A DNA stretch of 64,000 nucleotides, from contig DASPIZ010000117.1 of assembly GCA_035628875.1 (NCBI GenBank), forward strand, positions 1 through 64,000. The letters are read 5' to 3'. Position 1 is the first letter of the stretch. Every line of letters begins with the position of its first letter. Below, piece by piece: positions 45,318 to 54,037 of the stretch. The notes beneath the pieces were generated by a model. That model saw only the letters and a program-made list of their open reading frames with translations, ran no database searches and was not told the origin of the DNA. The position numbers and the translations under genes were made by a program. Source of the stretch: Ohtaekwangia sp035628875 (GTDB lineage: Bacteria > Bacteroidota > Bacteroidia > Cytophagales > Cyclobacteriaceae).

Positions 45318-46952
45318 TTACTTGCGTTCAATCTCACGCAGATTTTCCATTTTTTTATTCCGTAAAAATCCGTTGATGTCTTCGAAGTGTTCTTTGATGC
45401 GCTTGTTGCCAAACTCAAACACTTTATCGGCCAGGCCATCGAGAAAATCACGGTCGTGAGAAACGAGGATCAACGTTCCATCAAAAGCTTTCAGTGCGTC
45501 TTTCAGGATATCTTTGGTTTTGATATCCAGGTGGTTTGTAGGTTCATCAAGGATAAGCAGATTGACTGGCTGAAGCAATAGTTTGATCATGGCGAGGCGG
45601 GTCTTTTCCCCACCGGATAAGTACTTGACTTTTTTATCAATCGTTTCACCACCGAACATAAAGGCGCCTAATATATCGCGGATCTTGGTTCGGATATCAC
45701 CTTGTGCAATGTAGTCGATGGTTTGGAATACCGTTAATTCTTCTTCCAGTTTAGCAGCCTGGTCCTGGGCGAAATACCCGATGAGGCAGTTGTGCCCAAG
45801 TTGAAGTTTCCCTTCATAATCGATTTCTCCCATGATGGCTTTCACCAGGGTAGACTTTCCTTCACCGTTCTTTCCGACAAGCGCAACTTTTTCACCACGT
45901 GCAATGGTTACACTGGCATCGGCAAATACAACATGATTGCCATACTTTTTAGTGAGGCCTTCTGCAATGACAGGGTAGCTTCCCGACTTTGGTGCAGGCG
46001 GGAACTTCAGATTAAGTGCAGATGTATCCACTTCATCTACCTGAACAATCTCCATCTTCTCCAGCATCTTCACACGTGATTGGACTTGCAACGTCTTTGA
46101 ATATGTTCCTTTGAATCGCTCAATGAAGGCCGTGATGTCGGCAATTTCACGTGCCTGATCATCAAATTGTTTTTGTTGTTGTTCCCGTCTTTCCTTCCGG
46201 AGTTGCAGGTAATGGGTGTAGTTGGTTTTATAATCGTAGATACGCCCCATGGTAATTTCAATGGTGCGGTTTGTGAGATTATCTACAAAGGTTTTATCGT
46301 GACTGATTACAATCACAGCTTTTGCGTTATTGATTAGGAAATCCTCCAGCCATTGAATAGACTCGATGTCGAGGTGGTTGGTCGGCTCATCCAACAGGAT
46401 AAGATCGGGTTTCTGCAAAAGAATCTTCGCGAGTTCAATGCGCATACGCCACCCGCCGCTAAATTCTTTGGTAGGCCGTGTAAAATCAGAACGTTCAAAT
46501 CCCAAACCCTTCAGCGTTTTTTCAACTTCAGCATCGAAGTTAATTTCTTCTATGGAATAATACTTCTCACTTAATTCAGAAACCTGTTCAATGATCTTAG
46601 CGTATTCGTCCGACTCATAATCCGTCCGGGTTTCCAATTGATGGTTCAACTCATCCATTTCATTTTTCATGTTCAGGATCTTAAAAAATGCTTTGGATGC
46701 CTCCTCGAAAACCGTTGCATCATCTTCGGTAAGCAAATGCTGGGGGAGATAGGCAATAACCGCATCCTTTGGAGCAGAAACCTTGCCCCGGGTAGGTTTA
46801 TTCCCTCCGGCAATGATTTTCAAAAGGGTGGACTTACCTGCGCCGTTTTTCCCCATAAGGGCGATCCGGTCGTTTTCATTAATATTAAAAGTGATGTTAC
46901 TAAACAGCGCAGATCCATTAAATTCTACACTTACCGCGTCAACTGAAATCAT
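45318..46952 (-). CDS. ABC-F family ATPase (EttA/Uup type)
   Basis: 544 residues from the ATG at 46952; the 32-codon upstream extension is rejected because a -7 element lies inside it. Two ABC domains without TM helices: Walker A GKNGAGKST and GKNGEGKST, signature FSGGWRMRIELAKIL and LSGGEKTRLAMIKLL, Walker B LILLDEPTNHLD and LLILDEPTNHLD, joined by the charged linker typical of ABC-F proteins. These cytoplasmic proteins act on the ribosome (translation control or, in some members, antibiotic protection). Nothing here indicates the resistance branch. Divergent from a Crp/Fnr regulator. Confidence 0.92.
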   Translation of the reverse strand: MISVDAVSVEFNGSALFSNITFNINENDRIALMGKNGAGKSTLLKIIAGGNKPTRGKVSAPKDAVIAYLPQHLLTEDDATVFEEASKAFFKILNMKNEMDELNHQLETRTDYESDEYAKIIEQVSELSEKYYSIEEINFDAEVEKTLKGLGFERSDFTRPTKEFSGGWRMRIELAKILLQKPDLILLDEPTNHLDIESIQWLEDFLINNAKAVIVISHDKTFVDNLTNRTIEITMGRIYDYKTNYTHYLQLRKERREQQQKQFDDQAREIADITAFIERFKGTYSKTLQVQSRVKMLEKMEIVQVDEVDTSALNLKFPPAPKSGSYPVIAEGLTKKYGNHVVFADASVTIARGEKVALVGKNGEGKSTLVKAIMGEIDYEGKLQLGHNCLIGYFAQDQAAKLEEELTVFQTIDYIAQGDIRTKIRDILGAFMFGGETIDKKVKYLSGGEKTRLAMIKLLLQPVNLLILDEPTNHLDIKTKDILKDALKAFDGTLILVSHDRDFLDGLADKVFEFGNKRIKEHFEDINGFLRNKKMENLREIERK

Positions 46953-46969
46953 ATTTTCTAATAAACCGG

Positions 46970-46977
46970 CAAAGATA
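46970..46977 (-). promoter_or_regulatory. -7 promoter element TATCTTTG for the ABC-F gene
   Basis: Minus-strand exact TAnnTTTG match, 18 nt upstream of the ATG at 46952. It supports the shorter start. Confidence 0.55.
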
Positions 46978-47070
46978 TAAAAAGTCACGAAGCTGGAAAG
47001 CCATGCGTGACGGGAAGGAGTCACAATGATCAGCTTGCTGGTTGCCATGGGTTGTTGTGGTGGAATAAAT

Positions 47071-47078
47071 TACCTTTG
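47071..47078 (+). promoter_or_regulatory. -7 promoter element TACCTTTG for the Crp/Fnr gene
   Basis: Exact TAnnTTTG match, 28 nt upstream of the ATG at 47107. A TTG lies about 16 bp upstream as a weak -33 candidate. It argues against the in-frame start at 47026. Confidence 0.5.
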
Positions 47079-47106
47079 GTTAATATTCTATCTAAGGACT
47101 GGGGAT

Positions 47107-47697
47107 ATGGATAAGAACACAACGTTGCTATACAAGAAGATATCCGCTTTAAAATCGGTATCACCTTCTGATATTGACAAGTTTTTTAATGCCAGCGCCT
47201 GTAATGAATTCACTAAAGGACAAATAATTCTGAAACGAGGTGAAGTTTGTAAAAATGTTTTCTTTGTTGAAAAAGGGTATGTGCGCTCATTTATAGATAA
47301 AGATGGCAGCGAGCTTAATCTAAGCTTTACCCTCGAAGGCAATTTTACAACCAATTTAAAAAGTTTACGGACTTCTGTTCCATCAGATTTAACGATACGG
47401 GTCGAAGAACCTTCTGTTATTTACGCTTTCAACAAAGACGAACTCTTGTCGCTTTATACAGTATCCCCGGCAATTGAATCTTTCGGAAGGAAAATTGTGG
47501 AGGAACTATTGATAGCGCAGGAAGAACATACCAATTTATTCAAAATTTATTCGCCGGGAGAGCGGTATGCTTATTTACTAACGACAAAGCCTGAAATGCT
47601 ACAGCGAATAAGCCTTTCTCAACTCGCGTCGTATCTCGGGATTGCGCGCGAAACATTGAGCCGTATCAGGAAAAAAGTACTGAACGAGCTTTTGTGA
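47107..47697 (+). CDS. Crp/Fnr family transcriptional regulator
   Basis: 196 residues. An N-terminal cyclic-nucleotide-binding-like beta-roll (GQIILKRGEVCKNVFFVEKGYVRSFI) and a C-terminal winged helix-turn-helix (RISLSQLASYLGIARETLSRIRKKV). The arginine and Glu of a classical cAMP site are not clearly present, so the ligand is unknown, as in most Bacteroidota members of this family. The next gene, a SnoaL-like protein 73 bp downstream, may be in the same transcript or under its control. Confidence 0.88.
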   Translation: MDKNTTLLYKKISALKSVSPSDIDKFFNASACNEFTKGQIILKRGEVCKNVFFVEKGYVRSFIDKDGSELNLSFTLEGNFTTNLKSLRTSVPSDLTIRVEEPSVIYAFNKDELLSLYTVSPAIESFGRKIVEELLIAQEEHTNLFKIYSPGERYAYLLTTKPEMLQRISLSQLASYLGIARETLSRIRKKVLNELL

Positions 47698-47770
47698 CAA
47701 TTATCACAGCGGGAATAATCATTCAGCTGCCACCTTTGTGCTTATTATTTCACCGTACAAATTTTTTCGC

Positions 47771-48199
47771 ATGAATGCTCTACATAAATCAATCGTAACA
47801 AACTTTATCGAAGATATTTGGAATAAAAATCAATTCGACCTCATTGACGACTATATCCATCCTGAATTCATCGACAATTCTTTGCCGGCCTCACTTCCAT
47901 CAAATAAGGAAGGAATGAAACAATGGATTTTAACGACCGGAAAATCGTTTCAACATAAAACCCTTATTGAAGACCTGGTTTGCGAAAACAATAAAGTAAT
48001 GTTGAAAATAAAAATACAAATGAAACACATTGGTGTTTGGCGTGGTATTGAGCCAACATACAAGGAAATTTCGACAGGAGGATATAGGCTCTACAAAATC
48101 AGCGATCAAAAAATTATTGAACACTGGGCACTAATAGATGGCAACGCAATTGAGAATCAGCTTATATCAGTGCAGCATGGCTGCGAAATTAAAAAATGA
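47771..48199 (+). CDS. SnoaL-like (ester cyclase) domain protein
   Basis: 142 residues from the ATG at 47771. NTF2/SnoaL-like fold pattern: an N-terminal helix (VTNFIEDIWNKNQFDLIDDYIHPEFIDNS), a middle helix (KEGMKQWILTTGKSF) and C-terminal beta strands ending (KIIEHWALIDGNAI). This is the SnoaL-like polyketide cyclase-related family, often of unknown substrate outside polyketide clusters. It follows a Crp/Fnr regulator. Confidence 0.75.
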   Translation: MNALHKSIVTNFIEDIWNKNQFDLIDDYIHPEFIDNSLPASLPSNKEGMKQWILTTGKSFQHKTLIEDLVCENNKVMLKIKIQMKHIGVWRGIEPTYKEISTGGYRLYKISDQKIIEHWALIDGNAIENQLISVQHGCEIKK

Positions 48200-48307
48200 A
48201 GTTCTGTGTATTCAAGGCTCATCGCTGTCGTTTGGCACTTTCAAATTATATCCTCACATAGGAGATGCGATTTTAATTTATTTTCAGCCTACTAAACTGT
48301 CAAAAAA

Positions 48308-48514
48308 TTAAACGTCAGCATTCGCCGGTTTGTCCATAATAATATAACCTTGTTCATGTAAAGTAAACCCTTTTTCCAACACGGTAAGTACAGGCATTTC
48401 GATAAGGTTCTCTTTGGTTATGTGTTTGCCATAGGGAATAACCAGGATCGTTTCGTTAATGGGATTGTAATACTTCTGTAACTCCAGCGGTAATATTGTT
48501 TTATAGCTATCCAT
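48308..48514 (-). CDS. Small hypothetical protein
   Basis: 68 residues, MDSYKTILPLELQKYYNPINETILVIP..., soluble with a compact alpha/beta pattern and good codon texture. No family recognised. It has its own short intergenic spaces on both sides. Confidence 0.5.
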   Translation of the reverse strand: MDSYKTILPLELQKYYNPINETILVIPYGKHITKENLIEMPVLTVLEKGFTLHEQGYIIMDKPANADV

Positions 48515-48713
48515 GGGGTATGATTTATTTTTGATTTGAAAAAACTGGTGCCACTGTAGTCGAATCGGATAGTTTGGTCAACTATGATTCGCTGGCAAAA
48601 TCAATAATTTCGGTGTATGGTTTGCTAAAACAAGGCTGAAGAAAATACGACTTGTATAAGAGATCAAGTCGATTTTGATCGATGCCAGACGACAATTGCA
48701 TATTCCATGCGAT

Positions 48714-49343
48714 CTAAACCAGTTTTTCCTGGATTGCTTTTGAGACCGCTTCAGTTTGTGAATGAACCTGTAACTTTTCGTATATTTTTTTGATGTGGGT
48801 TCTAACGGTATCGATACTGATTTGAAATTCGGCGGCTATTAACTTATAACTATTGCCATTGCTTAAAGAACGGAGAATTTGTTCTTCTTTCGGCGTAAGG
48901 CCATATGCGTTTGCCGGTTTTTGCATTGAACTGATTACCATGCGTGCAACACTTGGCGACATCGGAGCACCGCCATTCAGGGTTTCTTCCATGGCCTCAA
49001 AGAGTTTCGTTGAAATATGTTTTTTCAACAGGTAACCGGTGGCGCCTGCATAAATTGCGTTCAGTACATTTACATTATCATCAAATACGGTGAGCATTAC
49101 AACGGGCACAGTTGCTTTTGCATGTCTGATTTTTTTTAAGGCTTCAATACCTGTCATGCCAGGCATTTCAATATCCATGAGGATGATATCCGGATGATGG
49201 GTTTCTAATTGTTTGAGAATATCATGTACATTCGGATACGCAGCAACGATACGGAATTTGTCATTTATCTGCATCAGCGTTTCGATGCTCTCGCGTAGCA
49301 AATCGTTATCTTCGTACAGTAAAACAGCGTAAGTTGTATTCAT
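48714..49343 (-). CDS. NarL/LuxR-type response regulator
   Basis: 209 residues. A receiver domain with E11-D12, phosphoacceptor D57 (IILMDIEMPGMTG) and K107 region (GYLLKKH), then a LuxR-type helix-turn-helix (LTPKEEQILRSLSNGNSYKLIAAEFQISIDTVRTHIKKIYEKL). The partner HisKA_3 kinase gene ends 43 bp upstream on the same strand, making a two-component pair in one operon. Confidence 0.93.
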   Translation of the reverse strand: MNTTYAVLLYEDNDLLRESIETLMQINDKFRIVAAYPNVHDILKQLETHHPDIILMDIEMPGMTGIEALKKIRHAKATVPVVMLTVFDDNVNVLNAIYAGATGYLLKKHISTKLFEAMEETLNGGAPMSPSVARMVISSMQKPANAYGLTPKEEQILRSLSNGNSYKLIAAEFQISIDTVRTHIKKIYEKLQVHSQTEAVSKAIQEKLV

Positions 49344-49386
49344 GTGACTATAAAAAAACGATTTTACTTTTACATCTCATATCACA

Positions 49387-51396
49387 TCATGATGTGACGG
49401 GCAAGGTGAGTTCTACGGTAGTGCACCCAGGAATACTTTTTGCAACGAGAACACCGTGGATATCCCTCGCCCGTCCGGCCATATTTTGTAACCCGTTACC
49501 ATTCTTTATCACGTCCTGGTCGAAACCTTTTCCATTGTCCGACACCAGGAGTACAATGGATTTGTCATTTTGTTTTATGCTAATTGTAACTTCTGAGGCT
49601 TCGCTGTATTTGGCGATGTTATTAATCGCTTCTTTAATGATCATGAAGATATTCTTCCGGTGCGCTACATCAAGTCGAACCGACTTTATCTTATCAGCAA
49701 TATCAATTGTATATTTTATGCCCAGTGGTTCCAGTATCTCAGAGGCAAATTCGTTAATCCGGATGACAATTTTTTCTAATGAATCGTTCGTCGGATGAAT
49801 AGACCAGACAATGTCTGCCATGTTCTCCATCATCCGACTTGAATTTTTTGCAATACGCTGAAGATGGGGGATGGCATTGGTGCTTTCCAGTAAGGCTACT
49901 TTGCTTAGAATATTAATACTTGATAAGGTGGACCCAATATCGTCATGCAGGTCGCGGGCAATGGTGTTTCTAACGCGCTCAATCTCAAGTTGGCGCTTTG
50001 CACGGGTGATAATCCGGTAACGGTTTGCCAATAAGGAGGCCACAACAACCACAGAACAAAAGAAAAAAACGACAAGTATCTGATTAGATTTTTGCTTTGC
50101 GATGATTGCATTTTTCAACGTCTGATCTTTTTTAAGAAGCATGATTTCATTTTCCTTTTTTTCTGTCTCATACTTCTTTTCCAACGTTCGTAGTTGCATC
50201 AGTACGCTACTTCCCCGGAGACTGTCATTCATTTCGGTGTATTGCCGCATATGGTCGAAGGCTTCTCTGAACTGATTTTTTTCCGCATACCATAGGGCGA
50301 GTTGATAATGACCGTCAGCCAGCATGGGCTTATCATCGGCATTGGATGCCATCCTTATTTTTTTCACCAGTACATTTTCTGTTTGAGTTTCATTGGATGA
50401 AGAATCGATTGATGCAAGTTGCGCTTTGAAGTCTACTATGGATAGTTTGTTATTAGAAGCCTCGGCCAACTTTAGCCCCGTCGCAAATAATTTCCTGGCT
50501 TCAATCAAATTGCCAACCTCTTTTTCCAATAGTCCAAATTGATATATGATGCTCAATTGTTCTAACTGTAAATTTAATTCCCTTGCTTTTTCCAAGGCCT
50601 TAGAAAAGTAGGTTCGTGCCTCACCGGTTTTTTCCAGCCTTCGGTTTACCTGCCCAAGTGCATTCCATGCTGTAATAATCCCACGCACGTCATTCTCCTG
50701 TTGCTTGATGACCATAGACCGCTTTAAATACGTTGCTGCAGATTCGTATTCGCCTAACGCGAGAAAGTCACTTCCGAGACTTTGCAGACAAAAAGACTGG
50801 CCACGTTTATTGTTTAGCGTTTCAAAAATGGTGAGCGCCTGGATGTGATAATCTGCCGCATTCTTTAGATCGCCAAGTTTAAAATATGCATTTCCGATAT
50901 TGAGTAATTGCCCGGCTTTGGTGGTTTGATAAGCAGGGCCTTCCATAAAGCGTAGCCCCTCAATCATAAAAATTATCGCTTCTTTGTAATTACCATTTTT
51001 TTTTGCGTATAGCCCGGCGGTGAGATAATAATTAGCCCGATTTGTCTGCGCTGGATATTCGTCAGCCAAATTTTTCAATTTGCTCAGGTAATATGAAGCG
51101 CTGTCGAGTTCGTTGGAATTGTGATATATCGTAGTAAGCTGCGAATAGGCTGTAGATAATCCGGCTGTTGTATTAAGATTGTTTGCAAGGGTAATGGCGC
51201 GGAGAAGATGCGCTTTTGCTTTTTTTGTATCAGACCGAACCAGTTCAATTCCCAGGAGGTTTGATGTTCGAATTGAATTTGTATCGTGAGGATGTTTCTT
51301 CAACACCTCTTCTAAGCTATCAATAGAGAGCCGGTTTTGAGAAGAAACCGACAAACGGAAAACCAAAATAAATAATATGAATAGGCTTAAACGCAT
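49387..51396 (-). CDS. TPR sensor histidine kinase (HisKA_3, NarX/DesK-type)
   Basis: 669 residues from the ATG at 51396, which starts a good signal peptide (MRLSLFILFILVFRLSVSSQ). The longer open frame to 51555 runs into repeat copy 8 and is rejected. Periplasmic TPR array (~40-370), one TM helix (ILVVFFFCSVVVVASLLAN), HisKA_3 dimerisation domain with the phospho-His in ARDLHDDIGSTLSS, and an HATPase_c domain (KEAINNIAKYS, DNGKGF, GNGLQNM). It phosphorylates the LuxR-type regulator encoded downstream. The sensed signal is unknown. Confidence 0.9.
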   Translation of the reverse strand: MRLSLFILFILVFRLSVSSQNRLSIDSLEEVLKKHPHDTNSIRTSNLLGIELVRSDTKKAKAHLLRAITLANNLNTTAGLSTAYSQLTTIYHNSNELDSASYYLSKLKNLADEYPAQTNRANYYLTAGLYAKKNGNYKEAIIFMIEGLRFMEGPAYQTTKAGQLLNIGNAYFKLGDLKNAADYHIQALTIFETLNNKRGQSFCLQSLGSDFLALGEYESAATYLKRSMVIKQQENDVRGIITAWNALGQVNRRLEKTGEARTYFSKALEKARELNLQLEQLSIIYQFGLLEKEVGNLIEARKLFATGLKLAEASNNKLSIVDFKAQLASIDSSSNETQTENVLVKKIRMASNADDKPMLADGHYQLALWYAEKNQFREAFDHMRQYTEMNDSLRGSSVLMQLRTLEKKYETEKKENEIMLLKKDQTLKNAIIAKQKSNQILVVFFFCSVVVVASLLANRYRIITRAKRQLEIERVRNTIARDLHDDIGSTLSSINILSKVALLESTNAIPHLQRIAKNSSRMMENMADIVWSIHPTNDSLEKIVIRINEFASEILEPLGIKYTIDIADKIKSVRLDVAHRKNIFMIIKEAINNIAKYSEASEVTISIKQNDKSIVLLVSDNGKGFDQDVIKNGNGLQNMAGRARDIHGVLVAKSIPGCTTVELTLPVTS

Positions 51397-51477
51397 ACTT
51401 TGGGAAATGAAAATACATAAAATATGCTTAGGTAAAAAATGATCTTTTGTAGCTTTTTTCGTTTGAAGTTGCGAAAA

Positions 51478-51715
51478 CAGCTGTGACTTCGAGCTTCGAG
51501 GCACGAGTTCATTGGATAGGTGTTTCAAGGTACGAGGTACAAAGTACAATTGCAAGGTACAAGGTACAAAGTACCAAGTACAGAGATTTTCGAAACCTCA
51601 AACATCAGACATCAAACCTCAAACAACTTTCGCAAGCGCTTCGTTTTCGAAATCAACCTTGAACTTTGGACCTTGAACCCTGAACTTTGAACCCTGAACC
51701 CTGAACTTTGAACTA
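51478..51715 (-). repeat. Composite heptad-repeat element, copy 8
   Basis: Minus-strand order: AGTTCAA/GGTTCAA heptads directly after the UspA TAG, linker with CGAAGCGCTTGCGAAAG, TTTGAGG heptads, GTAC heptads (long, GTACxxx units), AGCT heptads. The unique core between the TTTGAGG and GTAC blocks is absent, so the heptad blocks can exist without it. Confidence 0.85.
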
Positions 51716-52516
51716 ATAAACCAACAACGGAATTTCCAGGTCGAAGCTATAATCGTCGTCTCCGTTCCGGCCGCAAATTTTTTCTACCAGTGTTTTTCTG
51801 CGATGTGAAATCGCAAGGAGATCAGCATTTTCTTTTTGGAGAAACAGACGTAATCCTTCCGCGGTATCGGTATGTTCATTTTCATTGAAAATGATGTGTG
51901 GATATGAAATGCTGTTTCGGATAAGTTCTTCAAAATCTTCCCGACCTGTATTTCCCGAATGGGTGGTGGAATGTTGGTTGATATGAATAAGGGAAATGAT
52001 TCCGTTAAACTTCTCTGCAAAGGCAGCCACTTTTTTTATGTCATTAAGATTGCTGTAATTATAGTCAGTAGCGTAAACCATTTTACGAAAGGGTTTGAAC
52101 GTAATGCCTTCGGGGAGTGTAAGCACTGGTATTGGCGACTGGTCAATAACAGCGGCTGTGTGGCTGCCATACAGATATTTGCGAAGACCACTGTTGCCCT
52201 GTGTTCCCATAATAATCATCTCGGCTTGTGTTCTGCGACCAGCTTTGATCACTTGATCGGCGATCTCACCGGGTACAATATCGCAACTGGTCGTAACAGA
52301 ACGTCGACGGAGTAATTCCTGAAAGTGTACTATTTCAAAGACGGTATTTCGTTTCGCATTGAGGGTTTCCACCGGAAGGTAGTCCGGTTCCTCCTCAATC
52401 GGCACAATAACATGAACCAAATGTAAACGTCCGCCATGATGCTTGGTTAATAAGGCACTGAAATGCGCTGCGGATTTAGCATGGTCTGAAAAATCGAAAG
52501 GAACAACTACATTCAT
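51713..52516 (-). CDS. Tandem universal stress protein (UspA family)
   Basis: 267 residues with two Usp folds. The first (1-140) has MNVVVPFDFSDHAKSAA and the nucleotide-binding GTQGNSGLRKYLYGSHTAAVI, close to the ATP-binding G-x2-G-x9-G-(S/T) pattern. The second (~147-267) starts MVYATDYNYSN and lacks a clear ATP motif. Cytoplasmic stress-response protein. Its stop codon is followed at once by repeat copy 8. Confidence 0.9.
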   Translation of the reverse strand: MNVVVPFDFSDHAKSAAHFSALLTKHHGGRLHLVHVIVPIEEEPDYLPVETLNAKRNTVFEIVHFQELLRRRSVTTSCDIVPGEIADQVIKAGRRTQAEMIIMGTQGNSGLRKYLYGSHTAAVIDQSPIPVLTLPEGITFKPFRKMVYATDYNYSNLNDIKKVAAFAEKFNGIISLIHINQHSTTHSGNTGREDFEELIRNSISYPHIIFNENEHTDTAEGLRLFLQKENADLLAISHRRKTLVEKICGRNGDDDYSFDLEIPLLVY

Positions 52517-52859
52517 GGCTTTGATGTTTAAGATGCCAATAGTTCAATTAAAGTTTGATGCCGCCTATTGGAAGTAAGAACGCAATGCAAAACGGTTGTG
52601 TTCACGCCTACAAAACCTGTTCTGGGACTGTATTTTATCCCTGAATGATTTATAAAAGTGCCGCTTTTTATTAATCGGTCTTGAGAAAGGCTTCGGATAA
52701 CGAATGAGATGCAATTACCCGGCGATATGGTTTTTTATAACCATGGACATCGAGAAGCACACGAATTAACCGATCCTGTATTTTTATATTTTTTTTAATG
52801 AAGTAGGGCCGGAGTAAAATAAAATTCTGTCGGCGGAGCGATCGCTGAAGATGATTTTT
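52517..52859. other. Intergenic region upstream of uspA
   Basis: 343 bp. On the minus strand the frame of the Ada-like gene stays open for about 60 codons after its TGA, but this stretch has no start codon and no recognised domain. No clear promoter element for uspA. Confidence 0.35.
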
Positions 52860-53081
52860 TCAGCGTACTATTTTTATACAATGTTTACACGGCCTGTACC
52901 CATTGTTGAGAGCATCGTTCATTGATGAAAAAAAGACACGGTTTTTTCGTTGCATTCGTTTACCGGATCTGCAATGTAGGCTACCTGCAATTTTTAGCTT
53001 TTTATTACCCGCTAAAGTTATGATGTTACGCCGGATGAGGTGTAGTAATTCCCATGAAGTAAGGTCAGTGTGTTGTATCAT
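52860..53081 (-). CDS. Small Ada-type metal-binding domain protein
   Basis: 73 residues. It resembles the N-terminal zinc domain of Ada: ...LHCRSGKRM..NRVFF.SMNDALNNGYRPCKHC. Cys37, Cys65 and Cys68 align with three of the four Ada zinc ligands; the fourth is replaced (Lys41). In Ada the first ligand is also the acceptor of methyl groups from phosphotriesters. The gene lies 43 bp after the AraC-methyltransferase gene on the same strand, so together they look like a split Ada protein. Confidence 0.7.
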   Translation of the reverse strand: MIQHTDLTSWELLHLIRRNIITLAGNKKLKIAGSLHCRSGKRMQRKNRVFFSSMNDALNNGYRPCKHCIKIVR

Positions 53082-53124
53082 ACGTGATTTTAAACCGACA
53101 ACAATTTTTTATTATACAGTTAAA

Positions 53125-53973
53125 TTATAGATCACGAAACGTTGAAGACGCTTCCCAGCCGATCATCGCTTTCTTCCGGAGTGATCCCCAATGGTATTGC
53201 CCGAACCCACCTGATGATTGAATCACCCGGTGACACGGTATTAAAAAAGCAACAGGATTATCGCCAATGGCAGTGCCTACCGCTCTTGGTGCTTTAGGAT
53301 ACCCGATACGATTCGCAATTCTTCCATATGTTGATAGTCCGCCCAATGGAATTTTCAATAAGGATTCCCATACTTTCAGTTGAAATTCTGTCCCTTTTAA
53401 ATGCAGTTTAATTTTGTTTAGTTGACTCCAGTCCTGTGTAAATATCTGAAGTGCATCTTGCTGGATCATATCCGCCAATTGTTGATACCGCGCATTCGGA
53501 AAAACTTTCTGTAGTTGCTGCAACGCCATGGGTTGATCGTCTGCAAAGGTAAGATGACAAATACCCTTTGGTGTTGAGGCCACTAAAAGATTTCCAAACG
53601 GACTTTCCGCGAAGCTGTAATTGATGAATAAATTTGTTCCTCTGTTTTTATATTCACCAGGTGTCATCCCTTCGATGTTAACAAACAGATCATGAAGCCT
53701 TCCTGTTCCTGAAAGGCCAGTGTCATGAGCGGCATCAAAAAGTGATACTTCACTCTCCTTTAGTAGTTTTTTTGCATGCTCAATACTGATATACTGCAGG
53801 AATTTCTTCGGACTAACCCCAGCCCATTGGGTAAACAGGCGTTGAAAGTGGAACGAACTAAGGTGAACCTGATCAGCGATCTCTTCAAGACCCGGCTGTT
53901 GTTTGAAATTCGCCTGGATGTATTCAATGGCCTCCGCGATCCTGACAAAATCGATTTTGTTCTCAGGTGACAT
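53125..53973 (-). CDS. AraC-type regulator fused to methylated-DNA-protein-cysteine methyltransferase
   Basis: 282 residues from the ATG at 53973. An upstream TTG start is rejected because a -7 element covers it. Residues ~5-105 form an AraC HTH pair (LEEIADQVHLSSFHFQRLFTQWAGVSPKKFLQYI). Residues ~115-282 form the Ogt/AdaB methyltransferase domain with acceptor Cys247 in IPCHRVI and the usual preceding P-rich recognition loop (TYGRIANRIGYPKAPRAVGTA). It repairs O6-alkylguanine and probably also regulates transcription. This is Ada without its N-terminal zinc domain; a small protein of that kind is encoded right after it. Confidence 0.92.
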   Translation of the reverse strand: MSPENKIDFVRIAEAIEYIQANFKQQPGLEEIADQVHLSSFHFQRLFTQWAGVSPKKFLQYISIEHAKKLLKESEVSLFDAAHDTGLSGTGRLHDLFVNIEGMTPGEYKNRGTNLFINYSFAESPFGNLLVASTPKGICHLTFADDQPMALQQLQKVFPNARYQQLADMIQQDALQIFTQDWSQLNKIKLHLKGTEFQLKVWESLLKIPLGGLSTYGRIANRIGYPKAPRAVGTAIGDNPVAFLIPCHRVIQSSGGFGQYHWGSLRKKAMIGWEASSTFRDL

Positions 53974-53994
53974 ATATTTCTCATTAGAATTTGT

Positions 53995-54002
53995 CAAAAG
54001 TA
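53995..54002 (-). promoter_or_regulatory. -7 promoter element TACTTTTG for the ada-like gene
   Basis: Minus-strand exact TAnnTTTG match, 22 nt upstream of the ATG at 53973, giving a short leader of about 17 nt. Confidence 0.5.
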
Positions 54003-54037
54003 ACAGTACAGCTCACCAGGGACTACCCGAATCTTGC

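Noticed and set aside
46953..47048. 32-codon N-terminal extension of the ABC-F protein
   Set aside because: A -7 element lies inside it and ABC-F proteins normally begin near the MISVDAVSV start.
47026..47106. 27-codon extension of the Crp/Fnr protein
   Set aside because: Contains the promoter -7 element TACCTTTG and looks non-coding.
51397..51555. 53-codon extension of the HisKA_3 kinase
   Set aside because: It is translated from repeat copy 8, and the internal ATG starts a good signal peptide.
960..51715. Resemblance of GGTTCAA heptads to the tRNA T-loop
   Set aside because: Only the T-loop word is shared; no cloverleaf or acceptor stem can be formed.
52675..52859. In-frame open stretch of ~60 codons after the Ada-like TGA
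   Set aside because: No start codon and a length expected by chance in this composition; read-through is not supported.
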